From Chrysomallon squamiferum (lineage: Eukaryota > Mollusca > Gastropoda > Neomphalida > Peltospiridae): a stretch of 64,000 bases of DNA. The notes below the pieces were generated by a model, which was not told the origin of the DNA, did no database searches, and was given only the letters and a program-made list of their open reading frames with translations. Positions 24,101-36,678 of the stretch are shown here, piece by piece. The stretch covers positions 21,177,822 through 21,241,821 of the forward strand of contig CM022671.1 of the NCBI GenBank assembly GCA_012295275.1. The letters run 5' to 3'. Within the stretch, counting starts at the first letter, position 1. Each line of letters starts with the position of its first letter. Made by a program: the position numbers and the translations under genes.

Positions 24101-26463
24101 TTTATTTTTTTCATTTTTTGGCTAAATTATATGATCTTTTTATGCCACTACATTAGAAATGTATGTATATATGTATGTGTGTGTGTATGCACACACACAC
24201 ACACACACACACATATATACATACACACACACACACACACATGCACACACATACACACGCACACATATATAATTTGGTTTTGAAATAACAACTAAAAATA
24301 AAATGAAAAAGAAATATATTTTTTATTTATGTTTTGTGATTTATGCACATAATTTAATTTATTATTTTTTTTGATATATATATATATATATTCTGGAGAA
24401 AAAAGTATAGATAGTGACTTTTTGTATTTAGTGCTAAATTTGGTTTATTTTTATAAATGTGTTTCAGGTTGTACAGTCAGTCGATCTCTTTCTCCAGTTT
24501 CCAGACAGGCAGGTTCTCAGCAGTGCATTGAAATTACTCAGTCAGAATTTGAATCTGTTTCAACTCTTGTCAGAAGAAGGCTAAAACTAGCTGATGTTAA
24601 CACTGTATGTTCAAGTTCCTCATTTAAAAAAATGTATATATATATATATATATTTATTTATTTATTTATTTATTGTTTTAAAATTTCAGGTTAAAACTTT
24701 ATGATATAACAGCTTTTTGTTAAGGGCAGTATAGAAAAGATTCATAAAAGAGAAATTAAAAAAAAAAAATTCATTTTTGTTTTACGTTTCAATTAAAGGA
24801 AAATTGGTTTACTTCCTTTTTTTAAATGTAGTATTCAGTTATACTGAAGTCATATATATAAGCAATGAACAATATATATGAAGGATATAAAATGAGTATA
24901 AAAATAAAGTATTAAATTGTGCATTTTGATATATGACATGGTAGCAGTTGTTATGATACAAAACATAAGAAATCTCTTAAGCTAATATTTGTCATTATTA
25001 CCTTGTTAATATTTAAGTATAAATAAAGATTTATATGCGAGTTTGATATCGGAGTTAACAGAAACGAACAGATATGTCTTCTTGTCTAAATGAATAATGT
25101 TTGATATCTCTCTTTCAGGTTTATAGCAAAATATGGAAGCATTTCAAAGAAGAAGGGAATAGGTAAAATAATGTCAAATTTTCACTAATATTGTAACTGA
25201 GAAATGAAAATACACACTTATCCACTGAGTAAAAATACCAGTGAATGAGAATCTGGATATCTGTCAATAGTAATTTATTAGAAGTACTATTTATTCATGT
25301 AAATATATCTGTTTAAATTTAATTTAACATAAGTAATTTTTATTCAAGTAAATATGATGTTTAAGTTTTATTTTTTTTAATTTGAACAGTATTTTGAAGC
25401 TATGTTATCATAAATATTAATATAATGCAAGTAATATTTATTCACATAAATATATTTAAATTTTAATTGTTTAATTTGAATTGTATTTTGAAACTGTTTT
25501 ATGGATATCTGTAAATAGTAATATTAATTCATATAAATATATCTGTTTAATTTTTATTTTATTTTTTTTTTATCAATAAATTGTAATTTAATACAAATAC
25601 TATTTTGTGATGTAAATATAATATGTGTAAATTTTAATTTTTTAAACTTTATTAAGTGGATATCTGTACTTAGTAATTTTTATTCATGTAAATATAATGT
25701 TTGTTTTAGAACTCCACTCGGCACATCAGAAATGTACAAGATGGGTTGGAAAGTAACTGGTGCTACAGGAGAAGCAAAATTAAAAGTAAGTATTTTATAG
25801 ATAACCATTATCTCTTTTTGTTTTCAGGTTATCTATTTCCTGTGAAATTTTAATCTGGACAGGAAAATGAAAATTCTGATTTGCTTACAATAATCAATAA
25901 TAGTTTATTGATAAAAAAAAAAAAAAAAAAAAAAATAACAATAACATCTGTTTGTTAAGTAATTAAATACTTGTAGTTCACATTGTAACCATGACAGTTA
26001 ATGTGTTGAAGATCAGATGCTTTTGATGATGATGATGTAAAATATGTTACTGGTAGTTTTCATGCAAGCCTGAGAGACTTGGAAGCTATTTCTTGAATTT
26101 CACTGAGACAATAATGTTCGTTTGATAGTAAGAATTAAAAGTTAAAATTTTTCTATTATATTTGTAATCAAAGTGATTCATAATCCTTCAGTGTTTTTAA
26201 GGAATATTAAATTTTAATTCAAGTTCATATAATACTGTATTTTATTCTTATTTATTGCATTTTATTTAATAATGTTTTTTAAAATATTTCAAAGTTTGAT
26301 TTGTCATTTTGCTTTCTGCCTATTCATTTCTATTATATATAAAACAGCACAGACAACCAAATTAATTTTATTTTAAGGTACTAATTTTAAACTTTTATTT
26401 CAGGTGCTGAGAGCATTAAAACTTATTAAGTTATCGTCAAAAGGAGATGTTACATTATCATAA
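21186..26463 (+). CDS. SKA2: SKA2 orthologue with C-terminal SKA1-like domain
   Basis: Nine coding exons: 21186-21218, 21725-21808, 22768-22863, 23414-23494, 23811-23988, 24468-24604, 25119-25162, 25710-25785 and 26404-26463; 262 residues, against 121 in human. Residues 1-98 match SKA2 in order: MEKEVETLEAMFKKADSDL, then NPVKMLQKIAEIKKEY and an amphipathic helix. SKA2 pairs with SKA1 and SKA3 in the coiled-coil core of the Ska complex, which couples kinetochores to spindle microtubules. Residues 99-180 are low-complexity and Ser/Glu-rich. Residues about 183-262 (EFESVSTLVRRRLKLADVN, VYSKIWKHF, MGWKVTGATGEAKLKVLRALKLIKL) resemble the SKA1 microtubule-binding winged helix, beginning with the same E-F-x-S-[VI] and R-L-x(4)-[VI]-N pattern. 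Exon phases are consistent throughout (0,0,0,0,1,0,2,0). AATAAA signals lie at 26587 and 26694. The fusion rests on my splice model; the SKA2 N-terminus is secure. Confidence 0.85.
24155..24270. repeat. Compound (GT)n / (CA)n / (AT)n microsatellite in SKA2 intron 5
   Basis: A GT stretch is followed at once by long CA runs with interspersed TATACATA, so the tract can fold back on itself. Confidence 0.8.
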
Positions 26464-27814
26464 ATAGTTCTGCAGACATTCACAGCACATAGTACTGTAT
26501 TTCATCACTCATGTAATAGGAAACTAAGAAATTATTGATTTACAAGCTACAGCTTGGAAATACTTTTTGCAATATGAAAAGTTTAAAATAAAATCTGTCA
26601 CAGGAAGCAACAAAAATTAACCCATAGAGAGTAATGGATTTTGTAACCATTTCTGAACAGATGATGTAATTATTCCTGAGCTATTTGTACATTAATAAAC
26701 AGACAGTGGAAACAAATATTATACAAATAATAAGTAATTTGACAGATATTAACAGCATTATTCTTTGAAAAGAGATTAATTTTCTCTTCATTCTGGTTAA
26801 TTTATTTTTTTTTTTTTTTTTTTTTTCAGTGCAATTTGTAGTTTGCATCTATTTGCAAATTTGTATATTGTTCTATTTGTGCAATTAAAGCTGCAATTTG
26901 TTTTTATTATTAAATTATAAAAAAAAATTGTTTTGGTATAATACTCTGTGTTGTGTTATTATACATACAGTTTGATAAAAACTGTTTACAGATGGTTTTG
27001 CTGTGTGATACAGTCTGATAATCTGGAAAGTTTAGTATAGTTAAAAATAGTAAAAAGAAAGTCAATAATCAGACATTTGCATTAACCAAGGAAAGAGCCA
27101 GCAGCAGAATGTTAGTATCTTACAGTCTCAAGGATAACGTAGATATACTTTAGTCATCCTTATTAATGTACATTTAGTAAATACTGATATTTTTATTTAC
27201 AAATATATATATATATATATATTTGAAGGTAAAAATTATGTGTTCGTTATGTAAGCTTATCTATATACATCTATCTTTTTCTCTCTCTCTCTAGACACAG
27301 CCAGACACAAACAAACATACATTTAATATGGCAAATATTAGCATTTTTACGTACAAAACCACAGACAAAACCTCTTTTACTTATACACTGAAGGTAGATA
27401 ACAGTGCTTCTGAAACATTGGGGTTCGGGGTGGTCAGATTTTTCCATCATGTGAGACAGAGACAGTATTCCTATGTCCTGAACTTCAGTCAATGCCCAAA
27501 AGTGTATAGTATTACAATTCCTAGTTGTAGCTCGCTGATTTTTACGGTTTCTTGAAATATGAATACAGTTTAACATTTTGTTTAATAATAGTTTGTTCTG
27601 TATTTACTTAGGTTTATATACATTTTTATTTACTTTATATAAAAAAAATAATCTTTATAACACACAATCAAAAAAGTAGATTTGTAAAATTTTATTAATT
27701 AAATCAGAATTAGTACAAAGAGCCAATGTGACTTAACGCTTTTTTTTTTAGTTTTAATTTTTAATTTTTTTTTTTTTTTTTTTTTAGTTCATTTTTTTTT
27801 TTTTTTTTTTCATT
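26464..27814. other. Convergent 3' region of SKA2 and F-box gene A
   Basis: Contains SKA2 poly(A) signals (AATAAA at 26587 and 26694, ATTAAA near 26884). On the minus strand an AATAAA at 27696-27691 would serve gene A. A slightly GC-richer 300-bp patch at 27.28-27.58 kb is open on both strands (76 and 101 codons) but shows no recognisable protein. Poly(T) runs lie at 27743-27810. Confidence 0.5.
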
Positions 27815-30662
27815 TTAAGACATCATATCACTAAGATAATCAGAAGTGATTCTGAAGTTTAACCCTTTCTCCTCCATGACTGGCAAATGTTTGTCTTTTA
27901 TGTACATCAGTTCAACACACTCCATCAATGTCAGGCCGCATGTTGTTACGTGAAATGTCTGCAGGTCTGAAAATAACAAATTTATAATGATAATGAAATA
28001 GCAGATATCATAAATTTAATATGGGGGAAAAAATGAAGAAGAGAGAAACAGACAAATAAATAAAAAAATATATATATAAAAAAAATGAAAAAGGTTTGGT
28101 AATACGAATATTTGATCAATCGACACCAGCCGATTTATTCGCGTAAACATTTAATTTTTTTTTTTTTTTTTTTTTTAATCATTTGATGGTGATGGTGATA
28201 GTAGTAGTAGCAGTAGTAGTAATAATAATTAAAAGAAAAAAAAGTGTAAATATATTCCGCATGCTTCAAAGTTATGGGTGTTGTGTAATTCTCGTTTGTT
28301 AATATAATAAATAACATGGTGTGATAACAAAAGAGAAAGGTAATAATAATAATAACAACAACAACAACAACAACAATAATAAATAAATAAATTAACTATA
28401 GCTGTGGCATTCCGAAAATATATCTTCCAGTGCCCCCCCAAAACGATGACGTCACGACGTTCTAGATGTGAGAAAACTGCGGCGTTCAGATTTTTTATTT
28501 ATTTATTTATTTTTTATTTTTTTTTTTTTTTTTTTTTTTTTTTGTAACAATATTATTTGTAGATACTAACAAAATAATGATTTGGAATAAAAAGTATTAA
28601 TAATTTGTACCACTACAACGAAGTTCTTTCAGATCACAAGCAGATATTGTTTTGACAAAAGTAATATAATATTTGTACTATTAGTAATAGTAGTAACAAC
28701 AGTTGTCAAAGTAATATTAATAATTGTTGTAATAAAAGTAGTTATAGCAGTAATAAGCGTAGTATCAGAATTTTGTGCAACAGTAGTACTACTGGTAGTA
28801 ATAATAGCGATAGTAGTCAAATAACTAATAATAATATTAATAATAGTTCTAGTAAAAGAATAGTAGCAGCAGTAGTGGTAGAAGTAGTAATGATCATCAT
28901 TATAGAAACTCGGTTTTCTTACTGATTTTTCCTTCTGTTTGGAGTACACATATTTCATCTATGGCGGACACGGTAACTATGGCGTTTATGTAGAGTTCTC
29001 GCAGAGCTTTGCATTGCTTTACCAAGGTAACAAGGCTGGCGTCTATCGTTTCGTTATTATTGTCCAGTTCCATCGACAGAACCTCTGAAAAAAAAAAGTA
29101 TACATGTATGCTTGTTTAGGAAGCTTATAACTTATTAATAATAGTAACAACAACAAGAATAACAACAACATCAGCAATAACAACAACAATAATAACAATA
29201 ACATCATTAACAACAACAATCATATAAATAAATAAATAAATAAATAAAAAATAAATGTATGAATATAAAGCTCTTTGATACCCACTTATTTGTTTGTGGT
29301 AATTTGCGATATGGTTAATAGTTTCACTTAGCCGCCATTCTGCGCTGTCATCGTATCCTGTCCACATGTGAATTTTCGTACAGGAGCTCCCGGCACGAGA
29401 ATTCTGGTTGTGTCAGACGACATTCCGATACCCTCGAACCAGAAATCGATGGATAATTCTGGACACACCGTTTTTAACTTCTTCCATGAAAAGGGTGAAA
29501 TTCGATGGAAGTGTGGGTCAGTGCGATATATCTAAATGGACAACTTGACGAATTGAAAATTGCAACCAGTGATCTAGACATCAAGACATAAAATAGACGA
29601 AACGAGAACAACTTACTTTGTTAACATTCTACACTAAGACGGCCATATCCAGATTTCATTCAACAGAGAATATTATAAACCAAAGAATACTTTAGAAATT
29701 TTGTTGACAAGCCAGTTAATGTTAAACAATTTTTAAGAAACAAATTACACGCACACACAGAACACATATACCCTCACACTGAGACACACATACACAAATA
29801 TCACCTAAAATGTATTCTTAAATACTGAAAGTTATCGAAAGTCACCCTGAATTATATATAATATGGATATGAATTAATATACCTTGCAGCTAATGTTCTT
29901 CAATTTTCCTGCAAGATGTTTTGCCATATTTTCAAATATATCGTCGGACAAGCAGTTGTAATTTAAAGAGATGTACGAAAGATTGGTGAACCTGGCCAAA
30001 GCATTCCTAAATCTTTTCACTTGAAACACAGCCAGCCTGGCATGAAAGAAGTCTTCAATATCCAGATCTTTTACAGTGCTGCCAGAAGCACTGCCAACAG
30101 CTTCTAAAATCTTACAACCGCTTGTCATCGAAAAATGGGCCGCAAGCATGTCAAACTCCACCAGATGTCTCTGCACGCTAAAAAAGTTAGCGAAACTATT
30201 AACAACCTTTTCCTTTAGGTTTTCATATTTCCAGAACCTGTTCAAATTGAGTCTTTCAAGTTCAAAGTGTATCAACTCGGCCGATCGGATCTTTTCTAAG
30301 AACTCTTCAATAGTGCCCTGTATGATTCTGCACGTGTGGCTGGAAGGATGGTTGCAGGACAGGAATAAGTAACGAATGTGAGCGCCGTGTTGGTTGGCGA
30401 ATTTGCACGCTCTTTCACCAGCCGATTTAGCCCGGTATCCACCAAGATCTATGTATCGAGTTCTCCATAGACAAGGGTACGCAAAAACCTTATACCAACT
30501 TTTGCAGGTCAGCGCCATGTTGACTCGGTCTCTGTCCTGCAAGCACAGGTAGATTTCGACAAGAGCTGTGTCTGGCAGGCAATTCCACATTCTTTCGTTA
30601 ATTCTGTTCCACAATATATCCGGTAACCAAGCAGCAATTTTTTGGAACCACCCTAAACCCAT
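27815..30662 (-). CDS. FBXO39-like F-box protein A, single-base frameshift in exon 2
   Basis: Four exons: 30662-29883, 29531-29286, 29084-28923 and 27966-27815, with the same phases (0, 1, 1) and the same exon 3 and 4 lengths (162, 152) as paralogues B and C. The F-box is at about residues 27-65 (LPDTALVEIYLCL, CKSWYKVF, LWRTRY). The LRR-like part has GCKILEAVGSASGS, DLDIEDFF, NYNCLSDDIFENM and MELDNNNETIDASLV, all recalling human FBXO39. It would act as a SKP1-binding substrate receptor of an SCF ligase. Exon 2 is 246 nt instead of 247: one base is missing near 29373, between the APVR and HMWTG codons (beside an AAAA run), so the frame breaks while both sides remain well conserved. This is either a young pseudogene or an assembly error. 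Closest paralogue by eye is D. Confidence 0.8.
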
Positions 30663-31225
30663 CTACCGTTTTTACGTTACTTGGCGCGTCACGAACGGTA
30701 GGTGGGATAAATACCTACGTCATATGATTATGACGACATTTCTTTTCATTATGTTAGCAATGGTTTTATTTTATTTTATTTATTTATTTATTTATTTTTT
30801 AATTTTTATTATTATTATATATATTTTTTTGACGATATTATTTTCTCTCTCTTTTTCATAGTATCTGAAAGTTAACCATAAATCAGACTTGAAGAAATCT
30901 TATCATGCAAGATTACACTGATGTGAAATAAACTCTAATATAAACAGTAATATAATATACATAATAAATCATAAAAAAATTAAAGATTATAAATATTTAT
31001 TTCAAAATATTGTTGTATATCTTTAAATATTGCAGAATAAATATATACAAATAAATTTTGTATAATTAAAAATAATGTAAAAGTATAGAAATCTTTATAA
31101 AATATATTTTATATCTAAAAATAAATCAGAATTTATATTTCTTTACTTTTTTCTTTTTTTAAATTTTTGTATAATAAATGATTCCAATTCATGTAATATT
31201 ATTTTGCGCCATTTCTTTTTTTATT

Positions 31226-31268
<43 letters not shown>
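30663..31268. other. Promoter region of gene A and 3' flank of gene B
   Basis: CTACGTCA at 30715-30722 (TGACGTAG on the minus strand) lies 53 bases upstream of the gene A ATG, with further ACGT cores at 30671 and 30686. The rest is AT-rich, with a long poly(T) tract ending at 31264. Confidence 0.5.
30715..30722 (-). promoter_or_regulatory. CRE-like site upstream of F-box gene A
   Basis: TGACGTAG on the minus strand, one mismatch from TGACGTCA, 53 bases before the ATG at 30662. Confidence 0.45.
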
Positions 31269-31271
<3 letters not shown>

Positions 31272-31819
31272 TAAAATAGCATCCGCATAATAATCGGAAA
31301 CGATTCTAAAATTTAGTCCTCTCTCGAGCATAACGGGAAGATGTTTCTCAGTAATGTTCATTAACTCGACACACTCAACTTCCGATAGACCGCATGTCGT
31401 TATATGTAAAGTCTGTATATCTGAAAGAAACGAAACGAAACGAAAAATGTTGTTAGTTTTAAAATCAAGACAATTATATTTAAATAAAAAAAAAAAAAAA
31501 AAAAAAGGTTCAAATGTAAAACAACAAAACATAATAAATAAATAAATAAATAAATAAATAAAATAAAATACAATTAATAAAAAGAAACACTTTTGTTAAT
31601 TAAATATGCCTGTTTGGATTATCTTTGCCTTTTGTACTGCATCTTTTTCTTACCTATTTTGCGCTCTGTTAGAAGAGTACAAACAGTGTCTATCGTGCCC
31701 ACAGTCAGAACGGCATTAATGTACAGTTCTTTAAGAGCCTTGCAGTTAGAGACTAAATTTACAAGACTGTTTCCGATGAATTCGTGAATGTTGTCTAATT
31801 CCAATGAGAGCACAACTTG

Positions 31820-31866
<47 letters not shown>

Positions 31867-33735
31867 CTAGTAATTTATTTTGAATTGTTATACTTGCAGC
31901 TGTTTTATATGTGTCTATGTATGTATGTATGTATGTACGTAATTATGTGTGTACGTATGTATGAATGTATGTATGAATGTATGTATGAATGTATGTATGT
32001 TTGTTTGTTTGCATGCATCTTTATACAGCCTATTGATATGAATGTGTGTATGTTCGTACGGCACTTATGTAAGTACGAGTTGTTTTACGACTGTCAAAGC
32101 AATGTTATACCAATTTGTTTCTGGTGATCGGCGATGTGTTTAATACTATCACACAGCTGCCAGTCCGCGTTATCATCGTATCCAGTCCATAAACGAATGT
32201 CGCGAAATGGAGCTTCTGGCGCAAGAACCCGGATGATTTCTGAGGACATGCCAATAGTTTCAAACCAGACATTGATGGATAGGTCTGGACAAGCTAGTTT
32301 TAAATTTTTCCATGCGTTAGATGTAATTCGATGGAAATGCGGATCATTTTTGCTTACCTGTTTAAAATGTATCAAGTAAAGAGAAGGTAATTCGCTGTTA
32401 AGGGGACAGTAATGTTTACGGTGTCATACGAGATACAACATTGCAAAAATAATAAATAAATAAATAAACGAATAATAAAAAAAATTAAAAAATAAATAAA
32501 TAAAAGAAAAAGGAAAACAAAGAAAAAAGAATAAAACAAAAAGAAAACAAGCAAAAAAAAAAAAAAAGGGGAAAAAAGTGATAAATAATAATAATGATAA
32601 ATAAAAAAAAAAAAACAACGAAATATGCACAAAATTCAAGGAAATATAAATTAAAAATAAATAAATATGATCAGTTAAAAGGAAAAAAATTAATTAAGAA
32701 ATCGCTAGTAAATTTCATACTACTGATACCAGATAACTGTATGATCGGAATATTATAATTATTAAATCGTCATTAAATACAGTTTGTAGAGTAAGTGAAA
32801 ATTATTTAATCTAGTAATAAAAATAAAGTTAGACGAACTAGATTTTAGAATTTGTAGGTCGATATACGTTTCATTTTAAGTATTAATTCCATATCTCTCT
32901 CTTACTCATTCTCCTTCCCTCCCTTCGTACCCATTCTCTATCTCTCTGTAACTATCTCTCTCTCAAAGATACTGAAACACACTTATTCATAAAAAGTAAT
33001 TCTTCCCAGGTTTTACCATTATATTAATAATCCTTAGCTTTCCTCCGAGGCTGTATGACATAGCCGTCAGAATACTATCAGACAGACAGCTGTACTTTAG
33101 CGCTACATGCGAAAGGTTGGTGAATTTGGACAAAGCCTCCCTATATCTTTTAACTAGGTACATTGTAAGCCGGGCTTTGAAAAAATCTATCAGACCGAGA
33201 ATTTCGATAGTAGCACCAGATCCACTTCCAACAGCTTCCAGTATGCGGCATCCATTATTCAGTGAAAAGTGGGCATCTCCCATATCGAAATTTCGAAGAT
33301 GTCTCTGCTCACGAAAGAATCGGCAGAAACTGTGTATTACTCTTGCCTTCAAGGTTTCATACTTCCAGAACCTATCCAGGTTGAGTCTCTCCAACTGGAA
33401 ATGTACTAGTCGACTTTGGTGAATCTTCTGGAAAAAGACTCAACTGTCAGGGTCATTGTTTTGCACGTTTCGCTGGAAGGATGGCTGCACGTGAGGAACA
33501 GATGTCTGAGTTGGGCTCCATGTTGGTCGGCGAATTTGCATGCACGTTGTCCCGCGGACTTTGCTCGGTATCCGCCAAGCTCAATAAAACGCGATCTCCA
33601 AAGGCAAGGCGATAAAAACACTCTGTACCAGTTCCTACAGGACATCGCCATGTTGATCTTCCATCGGTCACTCAGGTACATATAGATTTCTATGAGAGCC
33701 GTGTCAGGGAGTCGGCTCCACATCCGTTCTTCCAT
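31269..33735 (-). CDS. FBXO39-like F-box protein B, single-base frameshift in exon 1
   Basis: Exons 33735-33017, 32357-32111, 31815-31654 and 31420-31269; phases 0, 1, 1 and lengths 247, 162, 152 for exons 2-4 match C exactly. The F-box begins almost at the start (MEERMWSRLPDTALIEIYMYL, CRNWYRVF, LWRSRF); this copy lacks the 25-30-residue leader seen in A, C and D because a stop precedes the ATG in frame. The LRR-like blocks are present (GCRILEAVGSGSG, IDFFKARL, DPHFHRIT, LWTGYDDNADWQL, TTCGLSEVECVELM). At about 33433-33437, next to a run of five T on the coding strand, one base is missing relative to the paralogues. The frame after TVESF shifts and stops about 12 codons later, and the conserved HFQLERLNLDRFW block continues in another frame. 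All remaining exons are intact. Confidence 0.8.
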
Positions 33736-33863
33736 GATGTTTCTGAGTTTCTCGATTCCTGAGTGGTAAAAATGGAGTCAGGATTTGCAGAAGATCCGTT
33801 CGCGGTGCTAAGATCAATGCACGTAATAATAATGTGACGTCATATAATTATAAATTAAAGACG
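33736..33863. promoter_or_regulatory. Upstream region of F-box gene B with CRE
   Basis: A perfect TGACGTCA at 33835-33842 lies 100 bases upstream of the ATG at 33735. It sits about 22 bases from the edge of the inverted-repeat element that begins near 33864. Confidence 0.55.
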
Positions 33864-34744
33864 TTACCTTACTTCGTGTACCGCATGATCATGGATGTAT
33901 CTGAGATCTTGAAAACACCGTCTGTTTTTTCTGCCTTTTAATAATCGTTAAATGATACCTGCATTTCTTTTCTTCTCTTTAATTAGCTAACGCATAAACA
34001 AATTTCTTTTAGAACACCTGATCTAGTTACATAAAATTATCAGTTAATACAATAATTTTACAATACTTTATTAATTCCGGTGCCCATCTATTTATCTATT
34101 TATAGACAGAAGTGCAAGCATTGAATTCTACTTCATTTTTTATTATTATTATTTTATTTTTTTTTCATAATGAAAAATCAAATTTTAGGCCATCGGATAC
34201 TGTCCCAAAAAAGAGAAAGTGAATATTTCAAAGCAAAAAAACTTGAATTTGAGCACTGCCGGCAAAACGATAAAAGGCTCATCACAGAAACCACGAGTAC
34301 CTTTTCGTTACTGTTGAGTTGAAATAATCAGTGCCTGATAAGCTATCAGATCTGAACACCAAGCAAAGAGAACGAAAGCTAGATTTAGAAAGCGGTACTA
34401 CAAAGAATAGTTTGGAGAGAAGGACCAACAGAAACAACTGTTGTAGCAATGTAGACGTATATGTTACTTTTATTAAGGAAATTATTTATATATTTTCATT
34501 TTATTCACGTTCGCAGCATATTCTTTCGGGCGCCTGGCAAAGCTGATAACAATATTTCAGGCGAATTGTAAAATACACACAAACGTGTACAGTATAAATT
34601 TATTTTCTACAACAAATTTAAATGTGCATTACAAAAATAAGAAATGGAGGCAATAATTAGCGATAATTAAAAGGCAGATAAACAGACGGTGTTTTCAAGA
34701 TTTCAAATGCATACATGATCATGCGGTGCACGAAAAAAGGTAAT
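33864..34744. mobile_element. Terminal-inverted-repeat element, about 0.88 kb, probably non-autonomous DNA transposon
   Basis: The left end (33864 to about 33985: TTACCTTACTTCGTGTACCG...) and the reverse complement of the right end (34744 to about 34625: TTACCTTTTTTCGTGCACCG...) match over roughly 115-120 bp, including CGCATGATCATG, the core TCTTGAAAACACCGTCTGTT and CTGCCTTTTAAT. The interior (34.0-34.6 kb) has short lysine-rich open stretches (about 34185-34320 and 34331-34546) without recognisable transposase motifs. No clear target-site duplication could be defined. This is an MITE-like structure; the superfamily is unknown. Confidence 0.75.
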
Positions 34745-36642
34745 ATCATTAATGTATAAATATTTAAACGTACACATTTACATGCACACTAACATACATA
34801 CATACACATACATACGTACATACTCTCACTTGTATTACACTCATTTACATTTGTCATATTTATAGAAAAAGAAGATATGCCAACTGAAATCCGAGATTTA
34901 TGATAATATTTTTACCTGGACACTTCGTTTCTTTTTATAATAAATAATAAATATAGAAAATAAACATTAAATCAGCCGTTTCCAGTAACAGTTTTACTTT
35001 CTTTGAATTCATAATACATCAACAAATCGTAGAACCACTCAGAACGAAGTTACAACAAACACCGACATAGATGGATACATTTATAAATAACTAAAAATAA
35101 CTAAATAATGAAATGTTCACAGAATAAATAAAATGAAACAAAATAAATAAATAGATAGATAAATAAACAAATAAATAAATTAATTTTATTTTTAACAAAA
35201 ATAATTATAATAGTGCAAGCTAATACACCTCGAATCCTGATTTTAAAAGGAGGAATGTAAAACAGGAAGAAGGAATTAAATAAATATATCAACACGAAGA
35301 AAAGCCTAAACAGTGTCATAAATAATACATAGGGTTTTAATATATCTGTACTACATGTTCTGTATTAAGCGTACTATAAAGTAATTACATATAAAAATTA
35401 AACAACAAATAATATTTAAACAAAACATTTATCTTGTACACACTTTTCTAAATATAAAATCAGGAAAAACAAACAGCAAAAATTAAAAACCATATGTTAT
35501 ACTACACAGCTTTTAATCAACAATATAATATAATATAATATAATATAATAAATAAATAAATAACACGAACCCAGCAACATAACCAAAAAAGAAAAAAGAA
35601 CTTAACACAAACAGCTACACATATTTATAAATATTCTGAATACCTGACAGACTGTTTAACATCACATTCTATACCGGAACATTTTAATATACGCATATTA
35701 CATTTTTCTGTGTTAAGCATAATATAAAGTAATTGCATATAAAAATTAAACAACAAATAATATATAAACCAAACATTTATCTTGTACACATTTTTCTAAA
35801 TACATAATCAGAAAAACAAGCAGTAAAAAACTCGAAACTAGTTTTTTAATAAACAATATAATATAATATAATATAATATAATATAATATAATATAATATA
35901 ATATAATATAATATAATATAATATAAAATAAATAAATAAATAATACAAAGCCAGTATAATATAATATAATATAAATAAATAAATAATACAAACAAAGTAG
36001 CATATCAAAAATACAAAATTAAAAAAGAAGATTACGATACAACGGCTACATGTATTTATGTATATGTTGACTGCCCGACAGCCTATTTAAACCCACATTA
36101 CCTTATCCGGTCCTGAATCCTGGCCTCAATACACGTTTACACTGGTCCCGCTGGCTGCAGAGATTTCATAGAACCCACGGCCACGATGTCTTGCCATTTT
36201 TAATAATAACAGACCTCTATACCTCTAACCCACCAGTTACATATAACCCGAAAGTTTACAGCACCGTAACGTGATATAAACTTAACTTTACGTTAGGTAA
36301 TCGATTCAAAGAAAACTGACAAAATGAAAGAAAAATATGATATAAATCGCTCAAAATCAAGGGAATCGCAAACAACACAATTCCTAATATTACATAATTA
36401 TACTAGAAACAACGCCATCTGTTGGCTGAACACTACCCGTTTCAAGAGAATCTTGTATTCGGAATATAAAAGGTGTCAACTAAAATCGTTACAAATTTAA
36501 AAAACGTTTTGGAAACCTTTCCTAAAAGCAATAGTCGATTAATTACATAAGACCTATAAACATCCAGATATAACGAATTTTCCAGTCCCATCTGAACTTT
36601 TGAAATTAAAATTTTATAGAGTATATATTACTAACTGGCATC

Positions 36643-36678
<36 letters not shown>

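Noticed and set aside
27271-27576. Overlapping frames on both strands (101 and 76 codons)
   Set aside because: Open on both strands at once, no family match, located in a convergent 3' region; at most an unidentified small gene.
28629-28958. 109-codon threonine/isoleucine-rich minus-strand frame
   Set aside because: Lies in a degenerate GTA/TAA trinucleotide tract next to exon 3 of gene A; repeat-derived.
34331-34546. 71-codon frame inside the inverted-repeat element
   Set aside because: Starts at GTG, lacks transposase motifs and is AT-driven; treated as part of the element.
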